Shown here: piece by piece, positions 43,916-53,121 of the stretch
Position numbering within the stretch: the stretch's first letter is position 1
How the letters are laid out: every line of letters starts with the position of its first letter
Assembly: GCA_902523065.1 (NCBI GenBank)
Contig: CABYXZ010000005.1
Location: 1 to 64,000 of the forward strand
DNA length: 64,000 bases
Origin: an uncultured Marinoscillum sp.
GTDB taxonomy: Bacteria > Bacteroidota > Bacteroidia > Cytophagales > MED-G16
Direction of reading: 5' to 3'
Translations under genes and position numbers: made by a program
The notes under the pieces: generated by a model
Seen by the model: only the letters and a program-made list of their open reading frames with translations
The model's database searches: none
Told to the model about the DNA's origin: nothing

Positions 43916-44466
43916 TTTTTAATATTTTTTTTCCATTCTATATACCCACTGGTTGCCAATATAAGAAAGACAATATATTGAAGGCTTGCTATGTAAAGAC
44001 CTTTATAGAAAAATAAGGGTATGTATATAAGGTCTGCTATAATCCAAAATATCCAATTTTCAATTTTTCTTCTTGCAAGAAGAAGCATTGCCGTTAAGCT
44101 TAGGGAAGTAGTTAAGCTATCAAGCATTATTACATCGCTATCAGTGTTTTTTAAAATGGTATAAATTATTATATAGAATATAATGGATATAGTTATTGAA
44201 AAAATAATTTCACTCGTTGAACTGAAAGAGATTTTTTTTTGAATTTTTTTGTTTTTTGATCCCCAAAGTACCCACCCATAAACGCTCATCACAAAATAGT
44301 ATATATTGATGCCAGTTTCTGCATAAATTTTATTTATGAAGGTTAAATATGCAAATATTAGAACACTAACTATCCCCGTTGGAAAAACATATATTTTGTT
44401 ATTTCTTGCGTACCAAACACTTAATATCCCAAAAATAGTAGCTAATGTCTCTAAGAATAGGTTCAT
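43912..44466 (-). CDS. pnuT: PnuC-family vitamin transporter (probable thiamine transporter PnuT)
   Basis: A 184-residue inner-membrane protein with six to seven helices. The PnuC-family core is visible in IFGILSVWYARNNKIYVFPTGIVSV, VYGWVLWGSK and IFWIIADLIYIPLFFYKG (tryptophan-rich pore). PnuC transporters move vitamins by facilitated diffusion trapped by phosphorylation. The linked kinase, YkoF-like protein and TPP riboswitch favour the thiamine-specific PnuT subgroup. It heads the minus-strand run and is divergent to guaB (81 bp between starts). Confidence 0.85.
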   Translation of the reverse strand: MNLFLETLATIFGILSVWYARNNKIYVFPTGIVSVLIFAYLTFINKIYAETGINIYYFVMSVYGWVLWGSKNKKIQKKISFSSTSEIIFSITISIIFYIIIYTILKNTDSDVIMLDSLTTSLSLTAMLLLARRKIENWIFWIIADLIYIPLFFYKGLYIASLQYIVFLILATSGYIEWKKNIKK

Positions 44467-44509
44467 TTAGATAGTTATTAAAGAATTTTTTAACTCAAGT
44501 ATAATGTAT

Positions 44510-44517
44510 TAGTTTTG
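44510..44517 (+). promoter_or_regulatory. TAnnTTTG -7 box for guaB
   Basis: TAGTTTTG lies 30 nt before the guaB ATG in the 81-bp gap with the divergent pnuT gene, giving a normal short leader. No clear -33 TTG. Confidence 0.5.
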
Positions 44518-44547
44518 CTTGGCAAATAGATAAAATTCTTATTTGCT

Positions 44548-46008
44548 ATGAAAAAAGACAACAAATTCCAGTTTGAAGCCCTAACCTTCGATGATGTATT
44601 ACTGATTCCATCTTACTCAGAAGTATTGCCGTCAGATACTGATATAACAACATCACTCACAAAAAATATAAGATTAAATATTCCAATTCTTTCAGCATCC
44701 ATGGATACGGTTACTGAGTCTAAACTGGCTATTGGAGTTGCGTTAAAAGGTGGTATTGGAATTGTTCACAAAAACCTTTCCCCAAATGATCAGGCTAATG
44801 AGATTAGAAAAGTTAAAAGATCTCAGAGTGGTATGATAAAAGATCCAATAACTCTACATAATGATGCTAAGGTCAAGGATGCATTAATGATTATGAAAAA
44901 AAATCAAATTGGGGGAATACCTATAATTAATAGAAATAACAATTTAGTGGGTATAGTAACAAATAGAGATTTGAGATTTCAAAAAGACCACGGCGTTGAG
45001 TTGATTGATATTATGACAAAAAAACTAGTCACCGCAAAAACAGGAATAAGCCTAGATAATGCTGAAAAAATTCTTAAAAAACATAAAATTGAAAAATTAC
45101 CTATTGTTGAGGGCAGAAAGCTAGTTGGTCTAATTACTTATAAAGATATCCAGAAAAACAAATCTATGCCTGACGCATGTAAAGATGAATTAGGCAGACT
45201 TAGAGTAGGCGCTGCCTTAGGGATATCAGATGATTGGGAGGAGAGGTTAGATATGTTGATAGCATCAAATGTCGATGTTATTTCAATTGACACTGCTCAT
45301 GCTCACTCAAAGTCTGTTATCGATCTTTTAAAAAATATAAAGTCAAGTTATTCTATTGATGTAATTGTTGGAAATATTGCAACAGGTTCTGCAGCAAAAG
45401 CATTGGTTGAGGCGGGTGCTGACGCAGTAAAGGTTGGAGTTGGGCCCGGGAGTATATGCACAACAAGGATTATAGCTGGTGTAGGTATGCCTCAGTTGTC
45501 AGCTATAAACGAAGTTTCTCAAACAATAAAGGCAACAGGTATACCAATAATTGCTGACGGTGGAATAAGGTTTTCAGGAGATATAGTTAAAGCACTGGCT
45601 GCTGGAGCAAGTTCTGTTATGACTGGATCACTATTAGCAGGTACAGAAGAGGCTCCTGGTGATGTTATTATTTACGAAGGAAGAAAATACAAAACTTATA
45701 GGGGAATGGGTTCAGTTGAGGCAATGGAAGCCGGCACTAGAGATAGATATTTTCAACAGGATCAAGACAATCCAAAAAAGTTAGTACCAGAGGGCATTGT
45801 TGGAAGGGTTCCATACAAAGGAAATTTATCTGAAATTCTTTATCAACTTAATGGCGGTCTTAGATCAGGCATGGGTTATGTTGGCGCAAAAAATATTGAA
45901 AAACTTCAGGAAGCAAAGTTTGTACGAATAACAAACGCGGGTTCAATTGAAGGACACCCACATGATGTTTTCATAACTAGGGAAGCTCCTAATTACTCAA
46001 AAAAATAA
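44548..46008 (+). CDS. guaB: inosine-5'-monophosphate dehydrogenase
   Basis: A 486-residue enzyme, the first committed step of GMP synthesis (IMP to XMP). It has a TIM barrel interrupted at about 95-205 by two CBS domains ([38 protein letters not shown]). The catalytic Cys is in GPGSICTTR, the phosphate loop in [16 protein letters not shown], and the active-site flap in [12 protein letters not shown]. It is full length. The PP2C phosphatase gene follows 5 bp after the stop. With purN and purH, part of purine synthesis is encoded in this window. Confidence 0.97.
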   Translation: MKKDNKFQFEALTFDDVLLIPSYSEVLPSDTDITTSLTKNIRLNIPILSASMDTVTESKLAIGVALKGGIGIVHKNLSPNDQANEIRKVKRSQSGMIKDPITLHNDAKVKDALMIMKKNQIGGIPIINRNNNLVGIVTNRDLRFQKDHGVELIDIMTKKLVTAKTGISLDNAEKILKKHKIEKLPIVEGRKLVGLITYKDIQKNKSMPDACKDELGRLRVGAALGISDDWEERLDMLIASNVDVISIDTAHAHSKSVIDLLKNIKSSYSIDVIVGNIATGSAAKALVEAGADAVKVGVGPGSICTTRIIAGVGMPQLSAINEVSQTIKATGIPIIADGGIRFSGDIVKALAAGASSVMTGSLLAGTEEAPGDVIIYEGRKYKTYRGMGSVEAMEAGTRDRYFQQDQDNPKKLVPEGIVGRVPYKGNLSEILYQLNGGLRSGMGYVGAKNIEKLQEAKFVRITNAGSIEGHPHDVFITREAPNYSKK

Positions 46009-46013
46009 TTTAG

Positions 46014-47558
46014 ATGAGGTTCAGATTTAACCCAAAAGTTTACCTAATTCTTGGTTCTGTTTTTTGGATCCTTTTCAGCATATTTCATGTTGTTATAAAT
46101 CAGATTAATCAAAGCTTTTCTGAATCGATAAATTTATCGTTGTATTTAATTTTCTTTGGATCTTTCTGCCTATCGTTTTACAAGTATTATGATTTAACAA
46201 TTGCAAAAATTAGTAGAGAGGATGTCTTCAATACATTTTTTAGATTGTTCATGTTTGGTATAAGATGCTTTATTCCTCTTATCGTTTCATATTTAATTTT
46301 TTCATTTGAAATTATAAATAATATATCTATTTTCAGTTTAGTTAAATACCTTCTTTTTAACTTAACATTAGGTTCATCTAGTATTTTCTTTATAATATGT
46401 TTTCTTATTTCTAATCGCCTCATTTCTTTTGAGTCATCTAGAACCATGAAATCCATACTCTTACTTTTGAGTTATGCCTTGCTGTTGATGTTTATTTTTG
46501 ATTTCTCATATAATATATTTCCTTCAAGTATTTATCAGTATATACTTTTAGCTCTATTCATTGTAGTGGGGGTTCTTTTTTTCAACCAAAAGTGGGTTGC
46601 TTTTTTACCTTTTAATCAAAAATGGAAAACAATTTTATTTTCAATTTTTATTGTATTCTGTCACCTCTTGATTTTTCAATTTTTTAGTCTTGATATTTTA
46701 GATTCTGAAGATTTTTATAATGTTAAATCGTCACTTTTTTTAATTTTATTGTTCTCTTTCAATTTCACATATTATTCAGTTTCAACTTTAATAAATATTT
46801 TTAGCCTTCCTACCACACCTGTCTTTGATAATATACAGAACGAGAGAATTGTCGCACAGAAAGTTCAAGAAAATCTTATACCTAAAGTACTTCCTAACTC
46901 CAAAAAACTTAAAATATTTTCATTTTATAAACCACACTTTACTCTTGGAGGGGATTATTATGATTATATTCCTATAAATGAAAATAAGTTCTTGGTTTGT
47001 ATTGCTGATGTTTCAGGTAAAGGTATACCCGCGGCACTTATGATGTCTAATGTTCAAGCTTCAATCAGAACAATGATACGTAATACAGAAGATCTAAAAA
47101 AAATAGTAGAAGAATTAAATTATCAGATTAATCTTAGGGGGCTTAGTGAAAGATTTGTTAGCATGTTTATCTGTATATATGACTTTAAAAGTAAATCATT
47201 AGAATATATTAATTGTGGTCATCCGCATCCTCTTATTGCTTACAACGATAAGATCGTCACTTTAGATAAAGGCTCAACTGTTCTGGGGATGTTTCCAAAG
47301 CTACCTGAAATAAAAATCTCAAAATTAAAAACCTCAAAAGGCTTTGATTTATTTAGTTATACAGATGGTTTAATTGAAATTCAAAATGCATACGGTGATT
47401 ATTATGGATCTTCCAAAATCAAAAGTCTTTTTGAGAGCGGGAGAAAGGAACCTGAAGAATTCATTGAATTAGTCAAAGAAGATGTAAATAACTTCAAGGG
47501 AAACAATATATCGCTTGACGATACCACATTACTTATGATTTCAGTCAAAAATGTATAA
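46014..47558 (+). CDS. membrane-anchored PP2C/SpoIIE-type protein phosphatase
   Basis: A 514-residue protein with about eight predicted transmembrane helices in the first 270 residues and a PPM/SpoIIE (RsbU-like) phosphatase domain from about 280. Metal-binding Asp residues are in LGGDYYDYIPI and VCIADVSGKGIPAALMMS, then SYTDGLIEIQN and LDDTTLLMIS. Such phosphatases dephosphorylate anti-sigma antagonists or other regulators in response to a membrane signal. No partner gene lies beside it. It overlaps the next gene by 8 bp. Confidence 0.88.
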   Translation: MRFRFNPKVYLILGSVFWILFSIFHVVINQINQSFSESINLSLYLIFFGSFCLSFYKYYDLTIAKISREDVFNTFFRLFMFGIRCFIPLIVSYLIFSFEIINNISIFSLVKYLLFNLTLGSSSIFFIICFLISNRLISFESSRTMKSILLLLSYALLLMFIFDFSYNIFPSSIYQYILLALFIVVGVLFFNQKWVAFLPFNQKWKTILFSIFIVFCHLLIFQFFSLDILDSEDFYNVKSSLFLILLFSFNFTYYSVSTLINIFSLPTTPVFDNIQNERIVAQKVQENLIPKVLPNSKKLKIFSFYKPHFTLGGDYYDYIPINENKFLVCIADVSGKGIPAALMMSNVQASIRTMIRNTEDLKKIVEELNYQINLRGLSERFVSMFICIYDFKSKSLEYINCGHPHPLIAYNDKIVTLDKGSTVLGMFPKLPEIKISKLKTSKGFDLFSYTDGLIEIQNAYGDYYGSSKIKSLFESGRKEPEEFIELVKEDVNNFKGNNISLDDTTLLMISVKNV

Positions 47559-48378
47559 ATATATAATTCTTATTTTTTTATTTTCTTGCTCTTTAGTTAA
47601 GCAGAATGAAAATAAAGATGATCAAATAATAGCAAGAGTAGGTGACAAATTTTTATTAAGAGATGAAATTTTGTATCAACAGTCAATGGGAGATAGTGTA
47701 TCTGTTTTCTCTAACCAAATAAATGACTGGCTAAAGAAACAGTTACTTTTAAAGTCAGCTTACCAATCTGATGAGTTAAGGCTTTTAATTGACAGAAAAG
47801 TTGAGAAGTATAGAGATGATCTTCTTTTATTTGAGTTTGAAAAGCTTATGTTGATGAGTAATCCTTCTCAGGAGGTATCCTTAGTAGAGTTAGAAAATTA
47901 TTATGACGAAAATATTGAGGATTTTATTTTATCATTCAATTTAGTACAAGCTCTTTATGCTAAAATATCATTACAAGTACCTGGTCTTAATACTTTCATA
48001 TCAGACTTTAGAAGATATCCTAATACGGATACAGATAAGGTTTTATCCTTTATATATCAATTTTCTGAAAAGTCATTTATTGAAGATTCAATATGGGTAA
48101 AGTTTGATGATATAGTAATAGGTACTCCTTTTCCTAACAATATTGATAAAAATAATTTCTTAAAAAACCGCACATTTTACCAGATGAGAGATGACGAATA
48201 TGTATATCTAATCAAGATCTTAGATAAAAAATTAAAAGGTGATTTTTCTCCTTTGAACTTTGAAGTGGATGTGATTAATACTATCATTTTAAATAAGAGA
48301 AAACAAGATTTATTTGATAAATTGCGAGATAGTATTTTTATAAACTCTACTAAAGGAGTAGACTATGAAATTTTTTAA
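47551..48378 (+). CDS. SurA/PpiC-like foldase lipoprotein without a PPIase domain
   Basis: A 275-residue lipoprotein (lipobox FLFSC near residue 13). The first half is helical SurA-N-like (IIARVGDKFLLRDEILYQ, LIDRKVEKYRDDLLLFEFEKL). A rotamase-type segment should follow, but no parvulin signature (such as the GG-x-L-G-x-x motif) is visible; instead FSPLNFEVDVINTIILNKRKQ ends the protein. It is likely a non-catalytic periplasmic chaperone for outer membrane proteins. It overlaps surA by 14 bp and the phosphatase by 8 bp. Confidence 0.75.
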   Translation: MYKYIILIFLFSCSLVKQNENKDDQIIARVGDKFLLRDEILYQQSMGDSVSVFSNQINDWLKKQLLLKSAYQSDELRLLIDRKVEKYRDDLLLFEFEKLMLMSNPSQEVSLVELENYYDENIEDFILSFNLVQALYAKISLQVPGLNTFISDFRRYPNTDTDKVLSFIYQFSEKSFIEDSIWVKFDDIVIGTPFPNNIDKNNFLKNRTFYQMRDDEYVYLIKILDKKLKGDFSPLNFEVDVINTIILNKRKQDLFDKLRDSIFINSTKGVDYEIF

Positions 48379-49699
48379 GCATTTACTTTCTATATTAATA
48401 TTTTTTCCAGTCATTACATCAGAGTTGAGAGGACAGTCAGGAGTTGTTGTTGATGAAATTATTGGTAGAGTAGATGATTATATTGTCTTAAGGTCCGAAC
48501 TCGAAAGTACCTACTTAGATATTTTATCTAGAGGTGAAAGAATATCAGGTAACACCAAGTGTGCTGTTCTCAAAGACTTAATCACAACCAAATTACTTGT
48601 TGCAAAAGCAGAGATTGATTCTGTTCTTGTAGATGACAGTCAAGTAGATCAAGAGTTGAATTCTAGGATGGCTCTAATTATAAATCAAATTGGATCTGAA
48701 GAAGAAATTGAAAGATATTACAACAAGACTATAGCTGAATTCAAAAGAGAATTATTTGATGATATTAAAGAACAACTTGTTGCAAGAAAAATGAGGCAAG
48801 AGGTATTAAATGAAATAGAGGTAAGTCCTGAGGAGGTCAAAGAGTTTTATGACGGAATTCCAAGAGATAGTTTACCTTATTTTTCAACTCAGGTTAAAGT
48901 TTCTCAAATAGTTAAGTCTCCAGAAGTAGGTAGGGAACAAAAAGAAAAAGTTAGAAATGAGTTGATATCAATAAGAGATAGAATCTTAAATGGAGAAAGC
49001 TTTGAAATTTTAGCAACACTATATAGCCAGGATCCTGGGAGTGCACAAAATGGAGGTAATTTGGGCTTTGTTGGTAGGGGCGCTTTTCAGCCAGAATTTG
49101 AGGCTGAAGTTTTTAGACTCAAACCAGGTGAGATTTCGATGCCAATTGAAACGCAGTTTGGATATCATATCATTCAGCTTATTGAGAAAAGAGGAAACCT
49201 ATTTAATTCAAGACATATACTTTTACAGCCAGACTTTTCTGATGAAGACGTTGCAAAAACCATTAAATTTCTTGATAGTTTAAAAGAAGTTGCTTTCAGT
49301 GACTCTGTTACCTTTGAAGAGTTGGCAAGAGAATATTCCGACGATAAGTTTACCTCATCATTTGGTGGATATTTTACAGATGCCATGGGTGGTGAGAACG
49401 TATTGGTAGAAGAGCTTGATCCTGTTATTTTCTTTACCATCGATACCATGGATGTTGGTGATATATCTGTGCCCTTCGAGAGTAGAACTGACGATGGAAA
49501 ACTTGCATATAAACTTATCTACTACAAAGAAAAAATTCCTCCTCATCTAGGAAATTTAGAGTCAGATTACCAAAGGTTTAGAACATTTTCTTTGAATAAA
49601 AAGCAGAATGAAGAGTTGAATGAATGGTTTGAAGATGCTAAAAAAGAAGTTTTTATTAAAATTGATCCTGAATATGATCCTTGTGAAATTTTAAATTAA
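48365..49699 (+). CDS. surA: peptidylprolyl isomerase/chaperone SurA
   Basis: A 444-residue exported protein with signal peptide (ending near ELRGQ), a SurA_N helical domain (VDEIIGRVDDYIVLRSELE) and two parvulin domains. The first has NGGNLGFVGRGAFQPEFE and FGYHIIQLIEKRG; the second begins SRHILLQP with FGGYFTDAMGG. SurA escorts unfolded beta-barrel proteins across the periplasm to BAM. The adjacent lipoprotein shares the N-terminal layout, suggesting duplication. Bacteroidota commonly keep these foldases in tandem. Confidence 0.9.
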   Translation: MKFFKHLLSILIFFPVITSELRGQSGVVVDEIIGRVDDYIVLRSELESTYLDILSRGERISGNTKCAVLKDLITTKLLVAKAEIDSVLVDDSQVDQELNSRMALIINQIGSEEEIERYYNKTIAEFKRELFDDIKEQLVARKMRQEVLNEIEVSPEEVKEFYDGIPRDSLPYFSTQVKVSQIVKSPEVGREQKEKVRNELISIRDRILNGESFEILATLYSQDPGSAQNGGNLGFVGRGAFQPEFEAEVFRLKPGEISMPIETQFGYHIIQLIEKRGNLFNSRHILLQPDFSDEDVAKTIKFLDSLKEVAFSDSVTFEELAREYSDDKFTSSFGGYFTDAMGGENVLVEELDPVIFFTIDTMDVGDISVPFESRTDDGKLAYKLIYYKEKIPPHLGNLESDYQRFRTFSLNKKQNEELNEWFEDAKKEVFIKIDPEYDPCEILN

Positions 49700-49703
49700 A
49701 AAA

Positions 49704-50141
49704 TTGCTTAAACTTTTTTTATACTCTCTAATATTAGTTAATAATTTATCATTTGAGAACATCAAGGTTTGGGATAACTCTGATAATTTTATTAAGAATA
49801 TATATGATAGCTACTGGACAATTTCTAATAACAGTAAATATTTTGTGAGAGCCACGAATGAGGATCTTGGAGAGATATACTATTATAAAGAGAACACTCC
49901 AGAAAACTTTGTAAATACTTTTGAAGTCAAGCTCCATAACAAAAATGTAATGCTGAACATTAGAAGAGAGATAAAGAGCGAATGTAATTTTCTAAGAACG
50001 TTTAAAGTTGATGGTGTAATCCACTCGTTTTATAACTGTGAAAATAAAGATTATTTTGGGCTTATAGGAATAGGTATTATTAAGGCTGAAAATGGAAAGG
50101 AAACCTACTCGATTCTTAATCTTGATTCCTTTACAAATTAG
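49704..50141 (+). CDS. small exported protein of unknown function
   Basis: A 145-residue protein starting with TTG at 49704, 4 bp after surA. The first 18 residues (LKLFLYSLILVNNLSF) look like a signal peptide. The rest is mixed beta (IWDNSD-like and NVMLNIRREIK stretches) with two Cys (ECNFLRTFKV, YNCENKDYFG) that could form a disulfide. I do not recognise it. It ends in an 11-bp overlap with the convergent LamG gene. Position suggests expression with surA. Confidence 0.6.
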   Translation: MLKLFLYSLILVNNLSFENIKVWDNSDNFIKNIYDSYWTISNNSKYFVRATNEDLGEIYYYKENTPENFVNTFEVKLHNKNVMLNIRREIKSECNFLRTFKVDGVIHSFYNCENKDYFGLIGIGIIKAENGKETYSILNLDSFTN

Positions 50142-51366
50142 AATCTGTTGAGGCGACAGAATAAAAACCATCTTGAAGAGCAATATCAGAAAAAGTAATA
50201 ACGTCATTGGAGCTGCTAGAGCCAGATGCTTTTACTGTAAAGTCACAGCCCACACAAGATTTATATAAAAGTTTATAGTTTGATGCAGCTGTAGGAGAAA
50301 TACTATTTCCAGTAGCATCGCTAATATCTACAATTATATCAGCAGTCACTGTACCCTTTTCGTCTATTTGCCATTCTCTTGATGACCTCTTCTGTAAGCT
50401 CTCTCCAGAAGGAAGATTGGTGGTAGTAGTTCCAGAACTATTATTATTCCCGAATACGGTATAGTTTGCTTCAGCAAGTTCAGAGCCTACACTCATTTTT
50501 AATCCGTTGGAGTCTTCTGAATTATCTGTTCCTGTTTTTTTCCACAGGCCCTCCACATCGGTTTGATAGGAACTATTCAAGTTGCCAATAGGTGCATACG
50601 AAGTAACCCAATCATCAGTGCTCATATTTACCATTGTGCCATTATATGTGTTAGAGCTATTGTCGCTAACGGTTGTGCCTGATCCGTCAGACATTTTGTA
50701 ATATGCTACTAAACCAGTCTCATCACCGTTTAATTCTTTGAACATATTGTCATTAATTTCTGCTTCAGTTCTTACATCACTCCAAACCCTAACCTCATCT
50801 AAATCTCCATTGATTGTTCTTACTGATTTACCAATAATATTCCAGTATAGTATTGCACCATTGGCAAGTGGTCCTCTAGTAAAAGTTGTTCCTAAATTTT
50901 CTCCATTGATATAAACTGTAACAAGATTGTTTTCATATGTCCACGCTACATGTTCCCACTTCCCTATATCTAGATTTGCTTTTGAGTTATTAATGTAATA
51001 ATCTCTTACATTGTACTTAGTTATTCCAACTTTATTTATATTATTCCACTGACCAAGTCTAAGTGCCCATGTGCCGCCATTGTTTGAGTTTTTATCATTA
51101 GTGAGGTTAATTGCGGACTGATTTCCATTTTTTTTGTACCAAACCTCAAAAGACCAAGCAGTTGAAATTGTTCCACCGTTTGTTGTTAGATGATCATTTG
51201 ATCCATCAAAAGACAATGCGTAATTAATTTCTTGACTGTTACTTTTTTTACTGTGGATACCAAAGGATGTTGGCATAACTTGTGAAAACACTTTATTTAA
51301 AGTGAAAACAAATATTATTATGAGTTTAGTTAATTCCTTTAAATTGCTCGAGAAATCTCTTATCAT
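50131..51366 (-). CDS. secreted LamG/concanavalin A-like domain protein
   Basis: A 411-residue protein. The signal-like helix (LIIIFVFTLNKVFSQ) starts at about residue 17 after a polar N-terminus. A LamG jelly-roll covers about 45-225 (YALSFDGSNDHLTTNGG, SFEVWYKKNG, NGDLDEVRVWSDVRTEAEI, GLVAYYKMSDGSGT). A second beta-rich part (about 240-410) follows. LamG domains bind glycans or proteins. The only ATG (51366) lies 41 bp inside the end of pheS. There is no T9SS-type C-terminal domain, unlike many relatives, so it may be truncated or exported another way. Confidence 0.8.
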   Translation of the reverse strand: MIRDFSSNLKELTKLIIIFVFTLNKVFSQVMPTSFGIHSKKSNSQEINYALSFDGSNDHLTTNGGTISTAWSFEVWYKKNGNQSAINLTNDKNSNNGGTWALRLGQWNNINKVGITKYNVRDYYINNSKANLDIGKWEHVAWTYENNLVTVYINGENLGTTFTRGPLANGAILYWNIIGKSVRTINGDLDEVRVWSDVRTEAEINDNMFKELNGDETGLVAYYKMSDGSGTTVSDNSSNTYNGTMVNMSTDDWVTSYAPIGNLNSSYQTDVEGLWKKTGTDNSEDSNGLKMSVGSELAEANYTVFGNNNSSGTTTTNLPSGESLQKRSSREWQIDEKGTVTADIIVDISDATGNSISPTAASNYKLLYKSCVGCDFTVKASGSSSSNDVITFSDIALQDGFYSVASTDSNL

Positions 51367-52312
51367 TTTCTGAGAATAGCCTTAAGTCATTTATTCCATA
51401 TTTTAACATTGCAATCCTTTCGATCCCCATCCCAAAAGCAAAACCTGAGTATTCTTTAGAGTCAATGTTACAATTTTCTAAGACATTTGGGTCCACAAGT
51501 CCTGATCCCAGTATTTCAAGCCAGCCGTCCTTCCATTTGATATCCATCTCAGCACTAGGTTCTGTGAAAGGGAAATAAGATGGTCTGAATCTTACTTTAG
51601 TCTTATCCCCAAACATTTCTCTTGCAAAATAATATAGCGTGTCTTTTAGATCTTTGAAGCTGACACCCTTATCAACATAAAGTCCTTCAACTTGGTGAAA
51701 GAAGCAGTGAGATTTTGCGGACACAGTTTCATTCCTATAAACTCTTCCTGGTATAACTACTCTCAATGGTGGTTTCTCTTTCTCCATTAACCTTATCTGA
51801 ACATTTGAGGTATGGGTTCTGAGAACAACATCAGGGTTTTTTGAAATGAAAAATGTATCTTGCATCTCTCTTGCTGGATGATTTTCTGGAAAATTTAGTG
51901 CAGTAAAATTATACCAATCCTTCTCTATCTCAGGACCATCCTCAATGCTGAATCCAATATCCCTAAAGATTTTAATTATTTTATTCCTTACTATTCGCAA
52001 CGGATGCCTTGACCCCAAAGTGTCATCTTGAGGAGGAAGAGAATAATCAAAATCTAGATCTTTTTTTTCTCCTACCTGTTCTTTTATACTTGAAAGTTCA
52101 ATAAGCTTTTTCTTAGCTAATGTTTTAATATGATTTATTGGTCCCCCGAACTTTTTTTTGTCTTCTACTGATAAATTTTTAAAATCTTCAAAAATTTTAT
52201 TGATTACACTTTTTTTACTAACAAAGTTGATTCTAAACTTTTCAATACCGCTTGTTGATGAGTCGGAATAACTTTTAATTTCTTTTTCTATATTTCTTAT
52301 TTCTTTCTCCAT
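51326..52312 (-). CDS. pheS: phenylalanyl-tRNA synthetase alpha subunit
   Basis: A 328-residue class II synthetase subunit with a coiled N-terminus (about 1-80), then the catalytic domain. Motif 2 region is RTHTSNVQIRLM and RVIPGRVYRNETVSAKSHCFFHQVEG; motif 3 is SGFAFGMGIERIAMLKYGI. It charges tRNA-Phe with the beta subunit, which is not in this window. The start is the ATG at 52312; an in-frame TTG upstream overlaps the -7 box. A clean promoter lies directly upstream. Confidence 0.96.
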   Translation of the reverse strand: MEKEIRNIEKEIKSYSDSSTSGIEKFRINFVSKKSVINKIFEDFKNLSVEDKKKFGGPINHIKTLAKKKLIELSSIKEQVGEKKDLDFDYSLPPQDDTLGSRHPLRIVRNKIIKIFRDIGFSIEDGPEIEKDWYNFTALNFPENHPAREMQDTFFISKNPDVVLRTHTSNVQIRLMEKEKPPLRVVIPGRVYRNETVSAKSHCFFHQVEGLYVDKGVSFKDLKDTLYYFAREMFGDKTKVRFRPSYFPFTEPSAEMDIKWKDGWLEILGSGLVDPNVLENCNIDSKEYSGFAFGMGIERIAMLKYGINDLRLFSENDKRFLEQFKGIN

Positions 52313-52318
52313 TATTTC

Positions 52319-52348
52319 CAAATATAATTTAGTATCAAATTAATTCAA
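52319..52348 (-). promoter_or_regulatory. Bacteroidota promoter for pheS
   Basis: On the minus strand TTG (52348-52346) is followed after exactly 19 nt by TATATTTG (52326-52319), the textbook -33/-7 arrangement. The -7 box ends 6 nt before the pheS ATG, leaving almost no leader. Confidence 0.75.
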
Positions 52349-52353
52349 CGTAA

Positions 52354-53115
52354 TCACGGTTTAATTATAAAAAAAGGATTTAATAAATTTTCTTTGTTAT
52401 AACTCAACTCTCTTCCGGTTTCAAGGTTCATTACCATTATGTCAAGAGAAGATAAAATAGAATGTGCTGCAGCTGTATCCCATTCCATTGTTGGACCAAA
52501 CCGTGGGTAAATATCAGCTTTGTTATCAGCTATGTAGAGAAATTTTAATGAGCTACCGCATGATATTAGTTTTGGTTCATTCAATTTTTCTATGTATTCA
52601 TTTGTCTCATCATTTATGTGTGACCTTGAAACAACGACTCTTAAATTTTTATCGTTATCATTTACGCTTGTGCGTTTATTTATTTCGTTTACCGTAAAGT
52701 TCTCTTTTTTATATACTTTTCCTTCGTATTCATTCCAGTAAAGTACTTTGGTAACAGGACTATATACTATACCCATTTTAGCTGAACCATCTTCTATTAA
52801 AGCAATATTTACTGTAAACTCACCATTCTTTTTTATAAATTCTTTTGTTCCATCAAGAGGATCTACTAACCAAAATTTTCCCCACTCTTTCCTTTCATTA
52901 TAACTAATAGAATCATTTTCTTCACTAAGAATATTTAATCCTGTTTTTGAAAGGTGATGCATGATGATTTCATTTGACTTCTTATCTGCAATAGTCAAAG
53001 GTGACTGATCTGATTTTTCTTGATAATCAATTGTTTCATTGGAATCGTATACATCCATGATTTCGCCTCCTGCCTCTTCTGCTGCAATCATTGCAATTTC
53101 TAACATGTCTTGCAT
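52354..53115 (-). CDS. cysQ: 3'(2'),5'-bisphosphate nucleotidase CysQ
   Basis: A 253-residue Mg2+-dependent, lithium-sensitive phosphatase of the inositol monophosphatase superfamily. Motif FWLVDPLDGTKEFIKKNGEFTVNIALI carries metal ligands, and MEWDTAAAHSIL is the second motif. CysQ hydrolyses 3'-phosphoadenosine 5'-phosphate (PAP), the by-product of PAPS use. The gene lies 6 bp after cysC, so PAPS synthesis and PAP removal are coupled. It is followed by pheS with its own promoter. Confidence 0.93.
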   Translation of the reverse strand: MQDMLEIAMIAAEEAGGEIMDVYDSNETIDYQEKSDQSPLTIADKKSNEIIMHHLSKTGLNILSEENDSISYNERKEWGKFWLVDPLDGTKEFIKKNGEFTVNIALIEDGSAKMGIVYSPVTKVLYWNEYEGKVYKKENFTVNEINKRTSVNDNDKNLRVVVSRSHINDETNEYIEKLNEPKLISCGSSLKFLYIADNKADIYPRFGPTMEWDTAAAHSILSSLDIMVMNLETGRELSYNKENLLNPFFIIKP

Positions 53116-53121
53116 AGTGAT

